NCBI RefSeq assembly: GCF_019303495.1
Contig: NZ_JAEVFI010000013.1
Coordinates: 65,705 to 129,704 of the forward strand
Reading direction: 5' to 3'
Origin: Streptomyces sp. JJ66
Lineage (GTDB): Bacteria; Actinomycetota; Actinomycetes; Streptomycetales; Streptomycetaceae
DNA length: 64,000 nt
Shown here piece after piece: positions 24,534 to 31,288 of this stretch. The notes under the pieces are model-generated. The model saw nothing but the letters and a program-made list of their open reading frames with translations. It was not told where the DNA came from and did no database searches. The position numbers and the translations under genes are program-made. Position 1 is the first letter of the stretch. Every line of letters begins with the position of its first letter.

Positions 24534-24572
24534 GGGTACTCAAGTCCATAGAACGTGGAAACTTTAGTACCC
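24534..24572. promoter_or_regulatory. 39-bp palindromic operator of the WhiJ-type module
   Basis: The outer arms GGGTACT (24534-24540) and AGTACCC (24566-24572) are perfect. The inner CAAGTCCA and TGGAAACTTT continue the symmetry with small bulges around TAGAACG. The site lies between the divergent HATPase and XRE genes and 44 bases before the XRE start. Autoregulation by the XRE protein is the natural reading. Confidence 0.6.
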
Positions 24573-24615
24573 GGAAGTAGAGTGCGAGTCCGTTGATCTA
24601 CGCGAGGAGGGGTGC

Positions 24616-25467
24616 ATGCCAGCACGGGAGGCTCCGACCATCCGCCAGCAGCGACTTGGCATCGAGCTCCGCAAGCTGCGCGAACGCGCTGGTCTGTCGG
24701 CCACGGACGCCGGGGCCATGCTCGGAATCGGTCAGTCCCGGGTGAGCAACATCGAGTTGGGGCGCATCGGCGTCAGCCCTGAACGCGTGCAAGCCTTCGC
24801 ACGCGCCTACCGGTGTGGGGACTCCAAGCTGGTGGCCGAGCTGGCGTCGATGGCGGGCGAACGTGGTCGTCATTGGTGGGACGAGTACCGGGACCTCCTG
24901 CCCTCCGCGCTTATAGACTTGGCTGAGCTTGAGTACCACGCGAGCGCCCTCAGGAGTGCTCAGGTGTCCCACCTGCCTGGTCTCCTCCAGACGGTCGACT
25001 ACGCTCGTCTCACGTTTCAACAGGACATCCCGTCACTGGCGCCGCCTGAGGTGGAGCACCGTGTCTCTCATCGGATCAAGCGGCAAACGGTGCTGTACGC
25101 CGGTAACCCAACCCCCTACACGGCGGTCATCCACGAAGCCGCTCTGCGCATGCAGTTTGGGGGTCGGGAGCAGGCCAAGGCGCAGTTGCGGCACATCCTT
25201 GAGATGAGTGAGCGGCCTTTGGTCACGGTGGTCGTCATCCCGTTCGTCGCCGGGATCTTCCCAGGGGCGGGGCAGTCCGTGGTGTACGCGGAGGGGCCGG
25301 TGCCCCAACTCGATACGGTGCAGCTGGACTCCGAGCACGGCTCCCTCTTCCTGCACTCGGACGCTCAGCTGGACAGGTACCGGGAGTTCATGAAGCGGTT
25401 CGAGGCCGTGGCTCTGAACGCCGAAGCTTCGCGTGATCTCATTCTGGCCATCAGCAACACTCTCTGA
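24616..25467 (+). CDS. XRE-type regulator with DUF5753 (WhiJ-like)
   Basis: 283 residues. ATG 24616 follows GAGGAGG. The N-terminal helix-turn-helix (IELRKLRERAGLSATDAGAMLGIGQSRVSNIELGR, about residues 14-50) is followed by the DUF5753 domain (HLPGLLQTVDYARLTFQ, HRIKRQTVLYAG, VVVIPFVAGIFPGAGQSVVYAEGP). This is the WhiJ-type layout of Streptomyces, in which the regulator works with a small DUF397 protein, as in the two genes that follow, to control development or secondary metabolism. The individual target is unknown. Confidence 0.93.
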   Translation: MPAREAPTIRQQRLGIELRKLRERAGLSATDAGAMLGIGQSRVSNIELGRIGVSPERVQAFARAYRCGDSKLVAELASMAGERGRHWWDEYRDLLPSALIDLAELEYHASALRSAQVSHLPGLLQTVDYARLTFQQDIPSLAPPEVEHRVSHRIKRQTVLYAGNPTPYTAVIHEAALRMQFGGREQAKAQLRHILEMSERPLVTVVVIPFVAGIFPGAGQSVVYAEGPVPQLDTVQLDSEHGSLFLHSDAQLDRYREFMKRFEAVALNAEASRDLILAISNTL

Positions 25468-25481
25468 GGGGCACACCAACT

Positions 25482-25676
25482 ATGCGTTCCGTAACCTGGC
25501 AGAAGTCCTCGTACAGCGCCCAGGGCAGCAACTGCGTGGAGCTGGCATCCGCATCGCCTGATGCCATCTACCTAAGGGAGTCGGACGACCGGCAGACTGT
25601 TCTCGTCACCACCCCGCGCAGGCTGGCCGCCTTGCTGGCAGGTGCCCGTGCGGGCACGTTGCCCTCAGGGGATTGA
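25482..25676 (+). CDS. DUF397 protein 1 (64 aa)
   Basis: Small acidic protein with the DUF397 signature WQKSSYSAQGSNCVELA...IYLRESDD and a C-terminal TTPRRLAALLAGARAG helix. DUF397 proteins, including the AbaA-locus and WhiJ partners, bind or modulate DUF5753 regulators. It lies 14 bases after the regulator gene and is surely in its operon. A second copy follows immediately. Confidence 0.92.
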   Translation: MRSVTWQKSSYSAQGSNCVELASASPDAIYLRESDDRQTVLVTTPRRLAALLAGARAGTLPSGD

Positions 25677-25687
25677 AGGAGTCGCAG

Positions 25688-25885
25688 ATGCGGAAGTGGC
25701 AGAAGTCGTCGTACAGCAGCGAGGCCAGCAACTGCGTCGAGATCGCCGCAAACGAGCGGAGCGCTGTGCTGCACCTCCGGGAGTCGGACGACCCTCAGAC
25801 CATCCTCACTACCACCCCACACCGGCTGGCCGCGCTGCTGGGCGCTGCGCGGCGCGGGGTGCTGGCTGACGCGGCGGGGGGCTGA
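25688..25885 (+). CDS. DUF397 protein 2 (65 aa)
   Basis: Close paralogue of the preceding gene: KWQKSSYSSEASNCVEIA...LHLRESDD...TTPHRLAALLGAARRG. AAGGAG upstream of ATG 25688 decides the start; TTG 25673 would overlap the previous stop. The pair looks like a tandem duplication that has diverged, mainly before the RESDD motif. Confidence 0.9.
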   Translation: MRKWQKSSYSSEASNCVEIAANERSAVLHLRESDDPQTILTTTPHRLAALLGAARRGVLADAAGG

Positions 25886-25979
25886 GCGGCGCAGTCGGGC
25901 GGCGGTGCCCCGCATGTCACACCGGGGCACCGTACGTCGTCCTCCACCCTGAGAGCACGTACCACAGGGAGGAAGACGG

Positions 25980-26762
25980 ATGCCCGGAACGATTCTGGTC
26001 ACCGGGGCGACTGGCACGCTGGGGCGGCCGCTGGTGAACCGGTTGCTCGCGGACGGCGCGGACGTGCGCGTCATGAGCCGCCGTCCGCGAGCGGCAGGCG
26101 ACGACCGCCCGTACGCGTGGGCGGTGTGCGACCTCGCGACCGGCACCGGCCTGCCGCAGGCGCTGCGCGACGTGCGCACGATCGTCCACTGCGCCACGCA
26201 TCCGCGCCACGACGTCACGCACACCCGCCGCCTGCTCGACGCCGCGAGCGCCGCCGGAGCCAAGCCGCCGCACCTCGTCTACATCTCGATCGTCGGCATC
26301 GACGCCATACCGCTCGGCTACTACCGGCGCAAGCTCGCGGCGGAACAGCTGATCGAAGGCTCGGGCCTGCCGTGGACGACGCTGCGCGCCACGCAGTTCC
26401 ACGACCTGGTGTACTCGGTGACGCAGGCGCAGCGCCGCCTCCCGGTCGTGCTGGCTCCCGCAGGCGTGCGTTTCCAGCCGATCGAGGTGACCGAGGTGGC
26501 CGAGCGGCTGGCGGAGCTGGCCCAGTCGGCGCCTGCTGGCCGCGTCCCGGAGATGGGCGGCCCCGAGTCCCGTTCGTGGCGCGAGTTCGCCCAGGCCGCG
26601 ATGCGTGCCGAGGGCTGGCGGCGCCCCGTGCTCAGCCCGCGGCTGCCCGGCAAGCTGGCCCGCGCCTTCCGCGACGGCGCGAACCTCACCCCCGACCACG
26701 CCGTCGGCACGGTCACCTTCGACACCTACCTCGCCCGTCGCACCACGCCTCCGCACCCCTGA
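25980..26762 (+). CDS. NmrA/SDR-type NAD(P)-binding protein
   Basis: 260 residues. ATG 25980 follows GGAGGAAG. The dinucleotide motif is TGATGTLG (residues 8-15), with an NADP-type Arg pair in VMSRRPRA and a conserved VYISIVGIDAIPLGYYRRKLAAEQLIEGSGLPWTTLRATQFHD region as in atypical SDR (NmrA/YtfG-like) proteins. These act as quinone oxidoreductases or redox sensors. The substrate is not predictable. It is unrelated to the DUF397 operon upstream. Confidence 0.88.
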   Translation: MPGTILVTGATGTLGRPLVNRLLADGADVRVMSRRPRAAGDDRPYAWAVCDLATGTGLPQALRDVRTIVHCATHPRHDVTHTRRLLDAASAAGAKPPHLVYISIVGIDAIPLGYYRRKLAAEQLIEGSGLPWTTLRATQFHDLVYSVTQAQRRLPVVLAPAGVRFQPIEVTEVAERLAELAQSAPAGRVPEMGGPESRSWREFAQAAMRAEGWRRPVLSPRLPGKLARAFRDGANLTPDHAVGTVTFDTYLARRTTPPHP

Positions 26763-26764
26763 GC

Positions 26765-26917
26765 GTGCTGCGTGCGGATCGCTACCGGACGCGGGACCGG
26801 GCGATCGGTGACGAGCACCTGTTGCTGGCGGTCACCGCGCGGCGCGGCGCGGTCGCTGCCGTGCTCGCCGAGCACGGGGTGACGTACGCGTCCGTCGAGC
26901 GGGCGCTCGCGGCCTGA
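26765..26917 (+). pseudogene. Clp N-terminal-domain fragment (50 aa)
   Basis: From GTG 26765 the frame reads RDRAIGDEHLLLAVTARRGAVAAVLAEHGVTYASVERAL, one half of a Clp_N repeat (compare the usual IGTEHLLLGLL...A...L...GV motif). Full Clp_N domains have two such repeats and about 140 residues; here only one remains, with no upstream part in frame. It is either a remnant or a minimal adaptor-like peptide. It begins 2 bases after the NmrA-like stop. Confidence 0.55.
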
Positions 26918-26984
26918 CCGCGCGGTGGGGCGTGCGAAGGTGCCGCCAGCCCGGGCCGGATTGGGGCACCGTCGCGGGAGTCGG

Positions 26985-27503
26985 TCAGCAGTCGATGCCC
27001 TGTTCGCGGAGCCAGGCGCACTGCGTCTCGCCCGAGGTGGGGCCGCCGTTGTAGGCGCGCGGGTCCCGGTAGCCGGGGCCGACCGGCTCGTGGGGTTCGA
27101 AGACGCCGTCACCGTCGAGATCGCCGCCGTCCGGGCTGAACCGCGCGCCGGGCGGCACGGTGCAGGCGGCGCGGTCCTCGGGGGCCGTCGTGCACTGCTG
27201 GGGAGTACGGGGGGACGGGACCGGGGCGCGGCCCTGCTGCTGGGCCTGGGCGCCAGCGTCCTCGGCGGCGGCCTGACGCGCGGACTCCTCCGCCGCCTGC
27301 TCGGCCGCGCGGAACTGGTGCGCGGCCTGGACGCCGAGGGCGTGGGCGGTGTCGGCGTGCGCGGGCGTCGTCCAGGAGACGGTCTGGCGGGTGGGGGAGT
27401 GGTCCGGATCGGCGGCGTCGGTGGAACCGCAGGAGCTGAGGCCAAGAGCCAGCGCGCAGGAGGCGGCGGCGACGGTGATGGGGCGAAGACGAGATGTTGA
27501 CAT
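26985..27503 (-). CDS. Secreted lipoprotein with EF-hand-like loop (172 aa)
   Basis: The signal peptide ends in lipobox LSSC (Cys near 25). A coiled Ala/Gln/Glu-rich segment (AHQFRAAEQAAEESARQAAAEDAG) is followed by a C-terminal part with SPDGGDLDGDGVFEPHE, which fits a calcium-binding DxDxDG loop, and four cysteines (CTTAPEDRAAC and QCAWLREQGIDC). The ending resembles excalibur-type calcium-binding tails, but is not an exact match. Function unknown. A perfect 52-bp palindrome lies upstream. Confidence 0.75.
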   Translation of the reverse strand: MSTSRLRPITVAAASCALALGLSSCGSTDAADPDHSPTRQTVSWTTPAHADTAHALGVQAAHQFRAAEQAAEESARQAAAEDAGAQAQQQGRAPVPSPRTPQQCTTAPEDRAACTVPPGARFSPDGGDLDGDGVFEPHEPVGPGYRDPRAYNGGPTSGETQCAWLREQGIDC

Positions 27504-27598
27504 ATCGACCCCCGTGGGCCGGGAGCAGTTGCCCGGTCCACACTATGCCGCCCCTCACGGTGTTGTACACGGGAGCGGCGCGGGTGGGCCGCCCTGTG

Positions 27599-27650
27599 CG
27601 TGACGAGGGGTGGGTGCGCGGACGCGTCCGCGCACCCACCCCTCGTCACG
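27599..27650. terminator. Perfect 52-bp palindrome
   Basis: The two 26-base arms (27599-27624 and 27625-27650) are exact reverse complements with no spacer; the centre is GGACGCGTCC. It lies 41 bases after the stop of the 27692-28048 gene on the minus strand and upstream of the lipoprotein gene, so it most likely terminates the former. Its length and perfection are exceptional. Confidence 0.7.
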
Positions 27651-27691
27651 GTGGCGCGATGGGCGGCTTCTGACTCAGGTGCCGCACGTTT

Positions 27692-28048
27692 TCAGCAGGC
27701 CGAGGCGTCGTCGTAGCCGCTGAGCGCCGGTGGCCAGACCACCAGCGTTCCCTCGCGGCCGTCTTCGTCGTCCAGTGTGACGAGTTGGCCCGGGAAGGCC
27801 CGCTTGAGGGCGAACGAGTCCGCCTCGGTGAACGTGCCGCGCAAGATCAGCGCTTGCCCGATGGCGTAGACGGACCGGGTGCCGGAAGGCATCGGCCAGT
27901 CGCGGTCGAGCAGCTGCGGGGCCGTTCCCCGCTCGCCGTCCCCCTCCGGCGGGCCGTTCCGCAGGTACGCCGCGAACTGGCTGGCGGCGTCCCGTGCCTT
28001 GTCTAATCCCGATCGGTCCCCCGGTTTCCGATCGTCGAACGTGTCCAT
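27692..28048 (-). CDS. Hypothetical protein (118 aa)
   Basis: I do not recognise a family. ATG 28048 is preceded by a G-rich stretch; an ATG farther upstream (MQDVRH) is possible. The product is soluble with a helical N-terminal part (DKARDAASQFAAYLRNG) and a beta-rich C-terminal part (SVYAIGQALILRGTFTEADSFALKRAFPGQLVTL...GTLVVWP), possibly a small ligand- or partner-binding fold. Upstream is a TTGCG/CGCAA inverted repeat (28107-28124) that may belong to its promoter. Confidence 0.65.
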   Translation of the reverse strand: MDTFDDRKPGDRSGLDKARDAASQFAAYLRNGPPEGDGERGTAPQLLDRDWPMPSGTRSVYAIGQALILRGTFTEADSFALKRAFPGQLVTLDDEDGREGTLVVWPPALSGYDDASAC

Positions 28049-28552
28049 TTCCCCCACCCCTGTGTGTCTAACGTCCTGCATCCCCATGTCGTTGAACGTA
28101 CGACGTTTGCGTGAGCTATCGCAAGAGCATATGAATGGCTGCTTTGCGCCACTCTGCCGAGAGCAGTGCGGTCTCGGGGCTGGATTTGCGCTGCGAATAT
28201 GCCACGGCTGTTCCCCGGGTGGAGGACGGTGTCGCTGTCCCTCTGTGTGACGGCTGGGCACCGGTCCGTGGTTCCCGGATGGCGCTGACTCGCCCGCGTC
28301 GGCGAGCGCGGCGACGCGGTTCGGGTGTGCCCGTCGCCCCGTGCGCCTCCGCCGCCGTGGTTGCGTTGCGGGGCGTGCGTCACAGGTGCGCGCCCCCGTC
28401 CGGCGGTCGTGCCGGGCCGTCGGGTGCCGGGGGCGGCAACCGGCACGCATCGCCCTGGCCCTTCGGGGCACCCGGGTCCCAGCACCCTCGACGCCGCTCC
28501 GGTCGCGTGCGCGGCGCGGGGGAGCCGGACCGTCGATAAGGAGCAGCCGGAC
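28049..28552. other. Divergent intergenic region
   Basis: These 504 bases separate the 118-residue minus-strand gene from the SDR gene. Bases 28049-28140 are relatively AT-rich and contain TTGCG...CGCAA (28107-28124), probably promoter DNA. The rest is high-GC with open frames but no ribosome site plus recognisable protein. I see no gene there. Confidence 0.4.
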
Positions 28553-29347
28553 ATGGAGCAGCAGCGCGCCGCCGTCGTCACCGCGGCCGACTCGGGCATC
28601 GGACGGGCCACGGCCGTCAGGCTGGCCGGGATGGGCATGGACGTAGGCATCACCTGGCACCGCGACGAGGAGGGTGCCGAGCAGACCGCCGGGGAGGTGC
28701 GGGCGCTCGGCCAGCGGGCGGAGGTGGAGCACATGGACCTGGCCGTACTCCCCGACGCCGCCGCGGCCATCGACGTCCTCGCCGACCGCCTCGGGCGCGT
28801 CGACGCTCTCGTCAACAACGCCGGTACGGGCACCTCGACGCCGCTGCTGGACCTCGCCCACGACACGATCCGCACCGTCATCGACGTGGACCTCATCGGG
28901 CCGTTCCTGTGTTCCCAGCGCGCCGCGCGCCGCATGATCGACCAGGGCGACGGGGGACGCATCGTCAACGTCACCAGCGTGCACGAGCACCAGCCGAAGG
29001 TGGGCGCGGGACCGTACTGCGCGGCCAAGGGCGGGCTTGGCCTGCTCACCCAGGTGATGGCGCTGGAGCTGGCCGAGCACGGCATCAACGTCAACTCCGT
29101 GGCGCCCGGGGAGATCGCCACGCCGATGACCGGCAACGAGGACGCCGACGTGCACGAGCTGCCGCGCCCCGGGGTGCCGCTGGGCCGACCGGGTGACGCG
29201 CGCGAGGTCGCCGCCGTCATCGCGTTCCTCATCGGACCCGACGCCGGATACGTCACCGGGGCGTCCTGGGCGGTGGACGGCGGCATGCTCCGCATGGGCC
29301 CACAGGCCAGCTCCCACGTCCGCGACCACGACTGGCGCCGCGTGTGA
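28553..29347 (+). CDS. Short-chain dehydrogenase/reductase
   Basis: 264 residues. ATG 28553 follows AAGGAG. The classical SDR pattern is clear: cofactor motif TAADSGIG (residues 9-16), NNAG (near 88), IVNVTSVHE with the catalytic Ser, YCAAK (Tyr and Lys near 155-159), and NSVAPGEIATPM with the C-terminal GYVTGASWAVDGG. The end (SSHVRDHDWRRV) is longer than usual. The motif resembles glucose 1-dehydrogenase and 3-ketoacyl-ACP-reductase-type enzymes; substrate unknown. Confidence 0.92.
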   Translation: MEQQRAAVVTAADSGIGRATAVRLAGMGMDVGITWHRDEEGAEQTAGEVRALGQRAEVEHMDLAVLPDAAAAIDVLADRLGRVDALVNNAGTGTSTPLLDLAHDTIRTVIDVDLIGPFLCSQRAARRMIDQGDGGRIVNVTSVHEHQPKVGAGPYCAAKGGLGLLTQVMALELAEHGINVNSVAPGEIATPMTGNEDADVHELPRPGVPLGRPGDAREVAAVIAFLIGPDAGYVTGASWAVDGGMLRMGPQASSHVRDHDWRRV

Positions 29348-29503
29348 GCGCCGCCGGTGTCACACCGCGTCGGCCGGGCAAACCGCGTCGGCTCGACCGC
29401 CCGGTGAAACACCCCGGTCCGCAGGCGTGAGGGGCGGTGGGAGCGGGAACCCGACGGGGCACGGACCGATGCCCGGTGCCGCACACCGGGCGAAGGAGGA
29501 GCA

Positions 29504-29761
29504 GTGACCGTCCCGACGACCGCACCGGCCACCCGGACGCAGCACCACCCCGCCACGGCCCGGCAGCCCGACCCCGTGCCGCCCGCCCCGACGCCCCCAC
29601 CGGGCCCCGGCGGCCCCGAACCCGGTCCCGCACCTGGCCCGGAGCCCGGCCCGATCCCGGTCCCGCCACCCGAGCCCCCGCACCCGAGCCCGACCCCCGG
29701 CCCGGGGCCGACGCCGGAACCGCCCGCCCCCGGCCCGGAGCCGCAGCCCGCACCGGCGTAA
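29504..29761 (+). CDS. Proline-rich 85-residue protein
   Basis: GTG 29504 is preceded by a perfect AAGGAGGAG, so translation is likely. About half of the residues are proline, in PxP and PGP repeats with Gly, Glu and Thr (PEPGPAPGPEPGPIPVPPPEPP). There is no signal peptide or cysteine. Such peptides are disordered, polyproline II-like linkers or cell-wall-spanning segments. The family is unknown. It could be a spurious frame in C-rich DNA, but the ribosome site argues against this. Confidence 0.5.
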   Translation: MTVPTTAPATRTQHHPATARQPDPVPPAPTPPPGPGGPEPGPAPGPEPGPIPVPPPEPPHPSPTPGPGPTPEPPAPGPEPQPAPA

Positions 29762-29845
29762 CCCCCTCCCCGAGCTGACCGCACAGGAGTCGTCCGCGCC
29801 GCAGCCGAGCACGCCCGGCGCTCCACCGCTCGCGGCGCCGGACCC

Positions 29846-29938
29846 TCACTCGCCCCGGACGCCCTTATGCGGTTCGACCAGGCAGTCCATGTCGTGCGGG
29901 GTCAGCGGACGCAGACGTAGGCGCGGAGTCTCGATCAC
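29846..29938 (-). pseudogene. GNAT acetyltransferase N-terminal remnant (30 aa)
   Basis: GTG 29938 starts VIETPRLRLRPLTPHDMDCLVEPHKGVRGE and then stops. The ETxRLxLRPLTxxD opening is the standard beginning of GNAT N-acetyltransferases of the RimJ type. The remaining ~140 residues, including the acetyl-CoA site, are absent in all frames downstream, so it is a truncated relic. Confidence 0.6.
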
Positions 29939-29957
29939 GCGTGCGACGTTACCGCCG

Positions 29958-30341
29958 TCACCCGCGCGTCTCCAGCCGCAACCGCGCCTCCGGACGCACC
30001 TCCCACGCTGCCAGCGCGCCCGCCGCGGCCTCCAGCACATGCCGGGCGCGGGGACGCGGCAGCCCCAGCCGTCCGGGCGGCATCGTGCACACCGCGAGCA
30101 CGGTCAGCTCGTCGGCGAGGTCACCGCGCAGGTAGGCGACATCGATGGGGCACCGCATGCGGAAGGTGTGCACGGAGGCGGCCGGGGTCAGCAGGAGCGC
30201 ACCGTCGATCCCGTCCCGCCCGAGCAGCCCGCGCGTCCGGGCGCCGAGCGAGGCGGCCACTTCCACCGGCACGGTGCCGCCGTGCGGAAGGCGCAGGACG
30301 GCGGTGCCGTCAGCCGGGCGCGGTCGTCTCACGGCACCCAT
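29958..30341 (-). CDS. DUF192 family protein
   Basis: 127 residues. The DUF192 core is visible: VEVAASLGARTRGLLGRDGIDGALLLTPAASVHTFRMRCPIDVAYLRGDLADELTVLAVCTMPPGRLGLPRPRARHVLEAAAGALAAW. The motif HTFxMRxPIDV is the hallmark. Family members are small beta-rich proteins of unknown function, often exported; here no signal peptide is seen. It is divergent from the prepilin peptidase gene, with only 36 bases between the starts. Confidence 0.88.
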   Translation of the reverse strand: MGAVRRPRPADGTAVLRLPHGGTVPVEVAASLGARTRGLLGRDGIDGALLLTPAASVHTFRMRCPIDVAYLRGDLADELTVLAVCTMPPGRLGLPRPRARHVLEAAAGALAAWEVRPEARLRLETRG

Positions 30342-30377
30342 GATGCCGCTGTGCACGCCGGATCGTAGGCTCGCGGG

Positions 30378-31106
30378 GTGGGAGAGCTGGTGAGTGTGGT
30401 GGGGGCCGGGGTGTACGGCGGTGTGGCGGGCGGGCTGCTGGCGCGGTCCGCGTACCGGCTGTCGGTGCCCGCCGGTCAGGCGTGGCGCACGGCGTGTCCG
30501 CACGGGCACGCGCTGACAGGGTGGGCCGGAGTCAGGCGGTGCGCGCGGTGCGGGGGCGCGGCGTACGGGCCGGGGTGGTGGCGGCTGGGGGCTCCGGCGG
30601 GCGTGGCCTGCGCGGGGCTGGCCGCCGCGACCGGGCCGCGCCCGGAACTGGTGGTGTGGCTGCTGCTGACGCCGGTGCTGGTGCTCCTCGCCGCCGTCGA
30701 TCTGGCCGTGCACCGGCTTCCGGACCTGCTGACGCTGCCGCTCGCCGGGGCCGCCGTGGCGCTGCTGGGGCTGGCCGCGCTGGTTCCGGAGGCGGGGGGC
30801 AGCTGGCCACGCGCGGTGCTGGGCGGCGTGGCGCTGAGCGGGGGCTATTTTGTGTTGTTCCTCATCAATCCGCGCGGTATGGGCTTCGGGGACGTCAAGC
30901 TCGCGGCCACCTGCGGGGTCGCCCTGGGGTGGTACGGCTGGCCGGTGGTGCTCGGCGGCACGTTCGCCGCGTTTGTCCTGGGTGCGGCCTATGGAATCGG
31001 CTTGATCGTGGCCCGCCGTGCGGACCGGAAGACGGCGCTCCCGTTCGGCCCTTTCATGATCGTCGGCGCGCTGCTCGGAGTGGCTGCCGGAGGACTCGGA
31101 GCATGA
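30378..31106 (+). CDS. Prepilin peptidase, A24 family (TadV/PilD type)
   Basis: 242 residues from GTG 30378. An N-terminal region with a CxxC zinc-like segment (RRCARCGG) is followed by multiple membrane helices. The two catalytic aspartates are in AAVDLAVHRLPD and in the GxGD motif GFGDVKLA. This enzyme cleaves pilin leaders before the QTxxExLG helix; the Flp and TadE-like proteins at 17.4-22 kb are natural substrates. Its separation from that operon by about 8 kb is noteworthy. The N-methylation domain of PilD proteins is only partly represented. Confidence 0.93.
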   Translation: MGELVSVVGAGVYGGVAGGLLARSAYRLSVPAGQAWRTACPHGHALTGWAGVRRCARCGGAAYGPGWWRLGAPAGVACAGLAAATGPRPELVVWLLLTPVLVLLAAVDLAVHRLPDLLTLPLAGAAVALLGLAALVPEAGGSWPRAVLGGVALSGGYFVLFLINPRGMGFGDVKLAATCGVALGWYGWPVVLGGTFAAFVLGAAYGIGLIVARRADRKTALPFGPFMIVGALLGVAAGGLGA

Positions 31107-31165
31107 AATTCCGCCGGGGATGCACAGAGCACCCCCGGAGAGGGGCTATGGTGGAATCCCCCCCT

Positions 31166-31207
31166 CGGGCCGGTCCGTATTCCCCCCCACGGACCGGCCC
31201 GCTTTTT
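31166..31207 (+). terminator. Rho-independent terminator after the prepilin peptidase
   Basis: CGGGCCGGTCCGT (31166-31178) pairs perfectly with ACGGACCGGCCCG (31189-31201) and is followed by CTTTTT (31202-31207). The T tract shows that it works rightward, ending the peptidase transcript before the convergent aldo-keto reductase gene. Confidence 0.92.
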
Positions 31208-31288
31208 GTGCGCCCACAGCGCCCGCCACGCCCGCGTCGCGCCGACACGGCGCCGCGCCCGCGCCGGAGTGCCGCGCCCGCCGCGCGG

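Noticed and set aside
24616..25885. Toxin-antitoxin pair made of the HTH and DUF397 genes
   Set aside because: Family knowledge favours a developmental/metabolic regulator with partner proteins; no toxin domain is visible.
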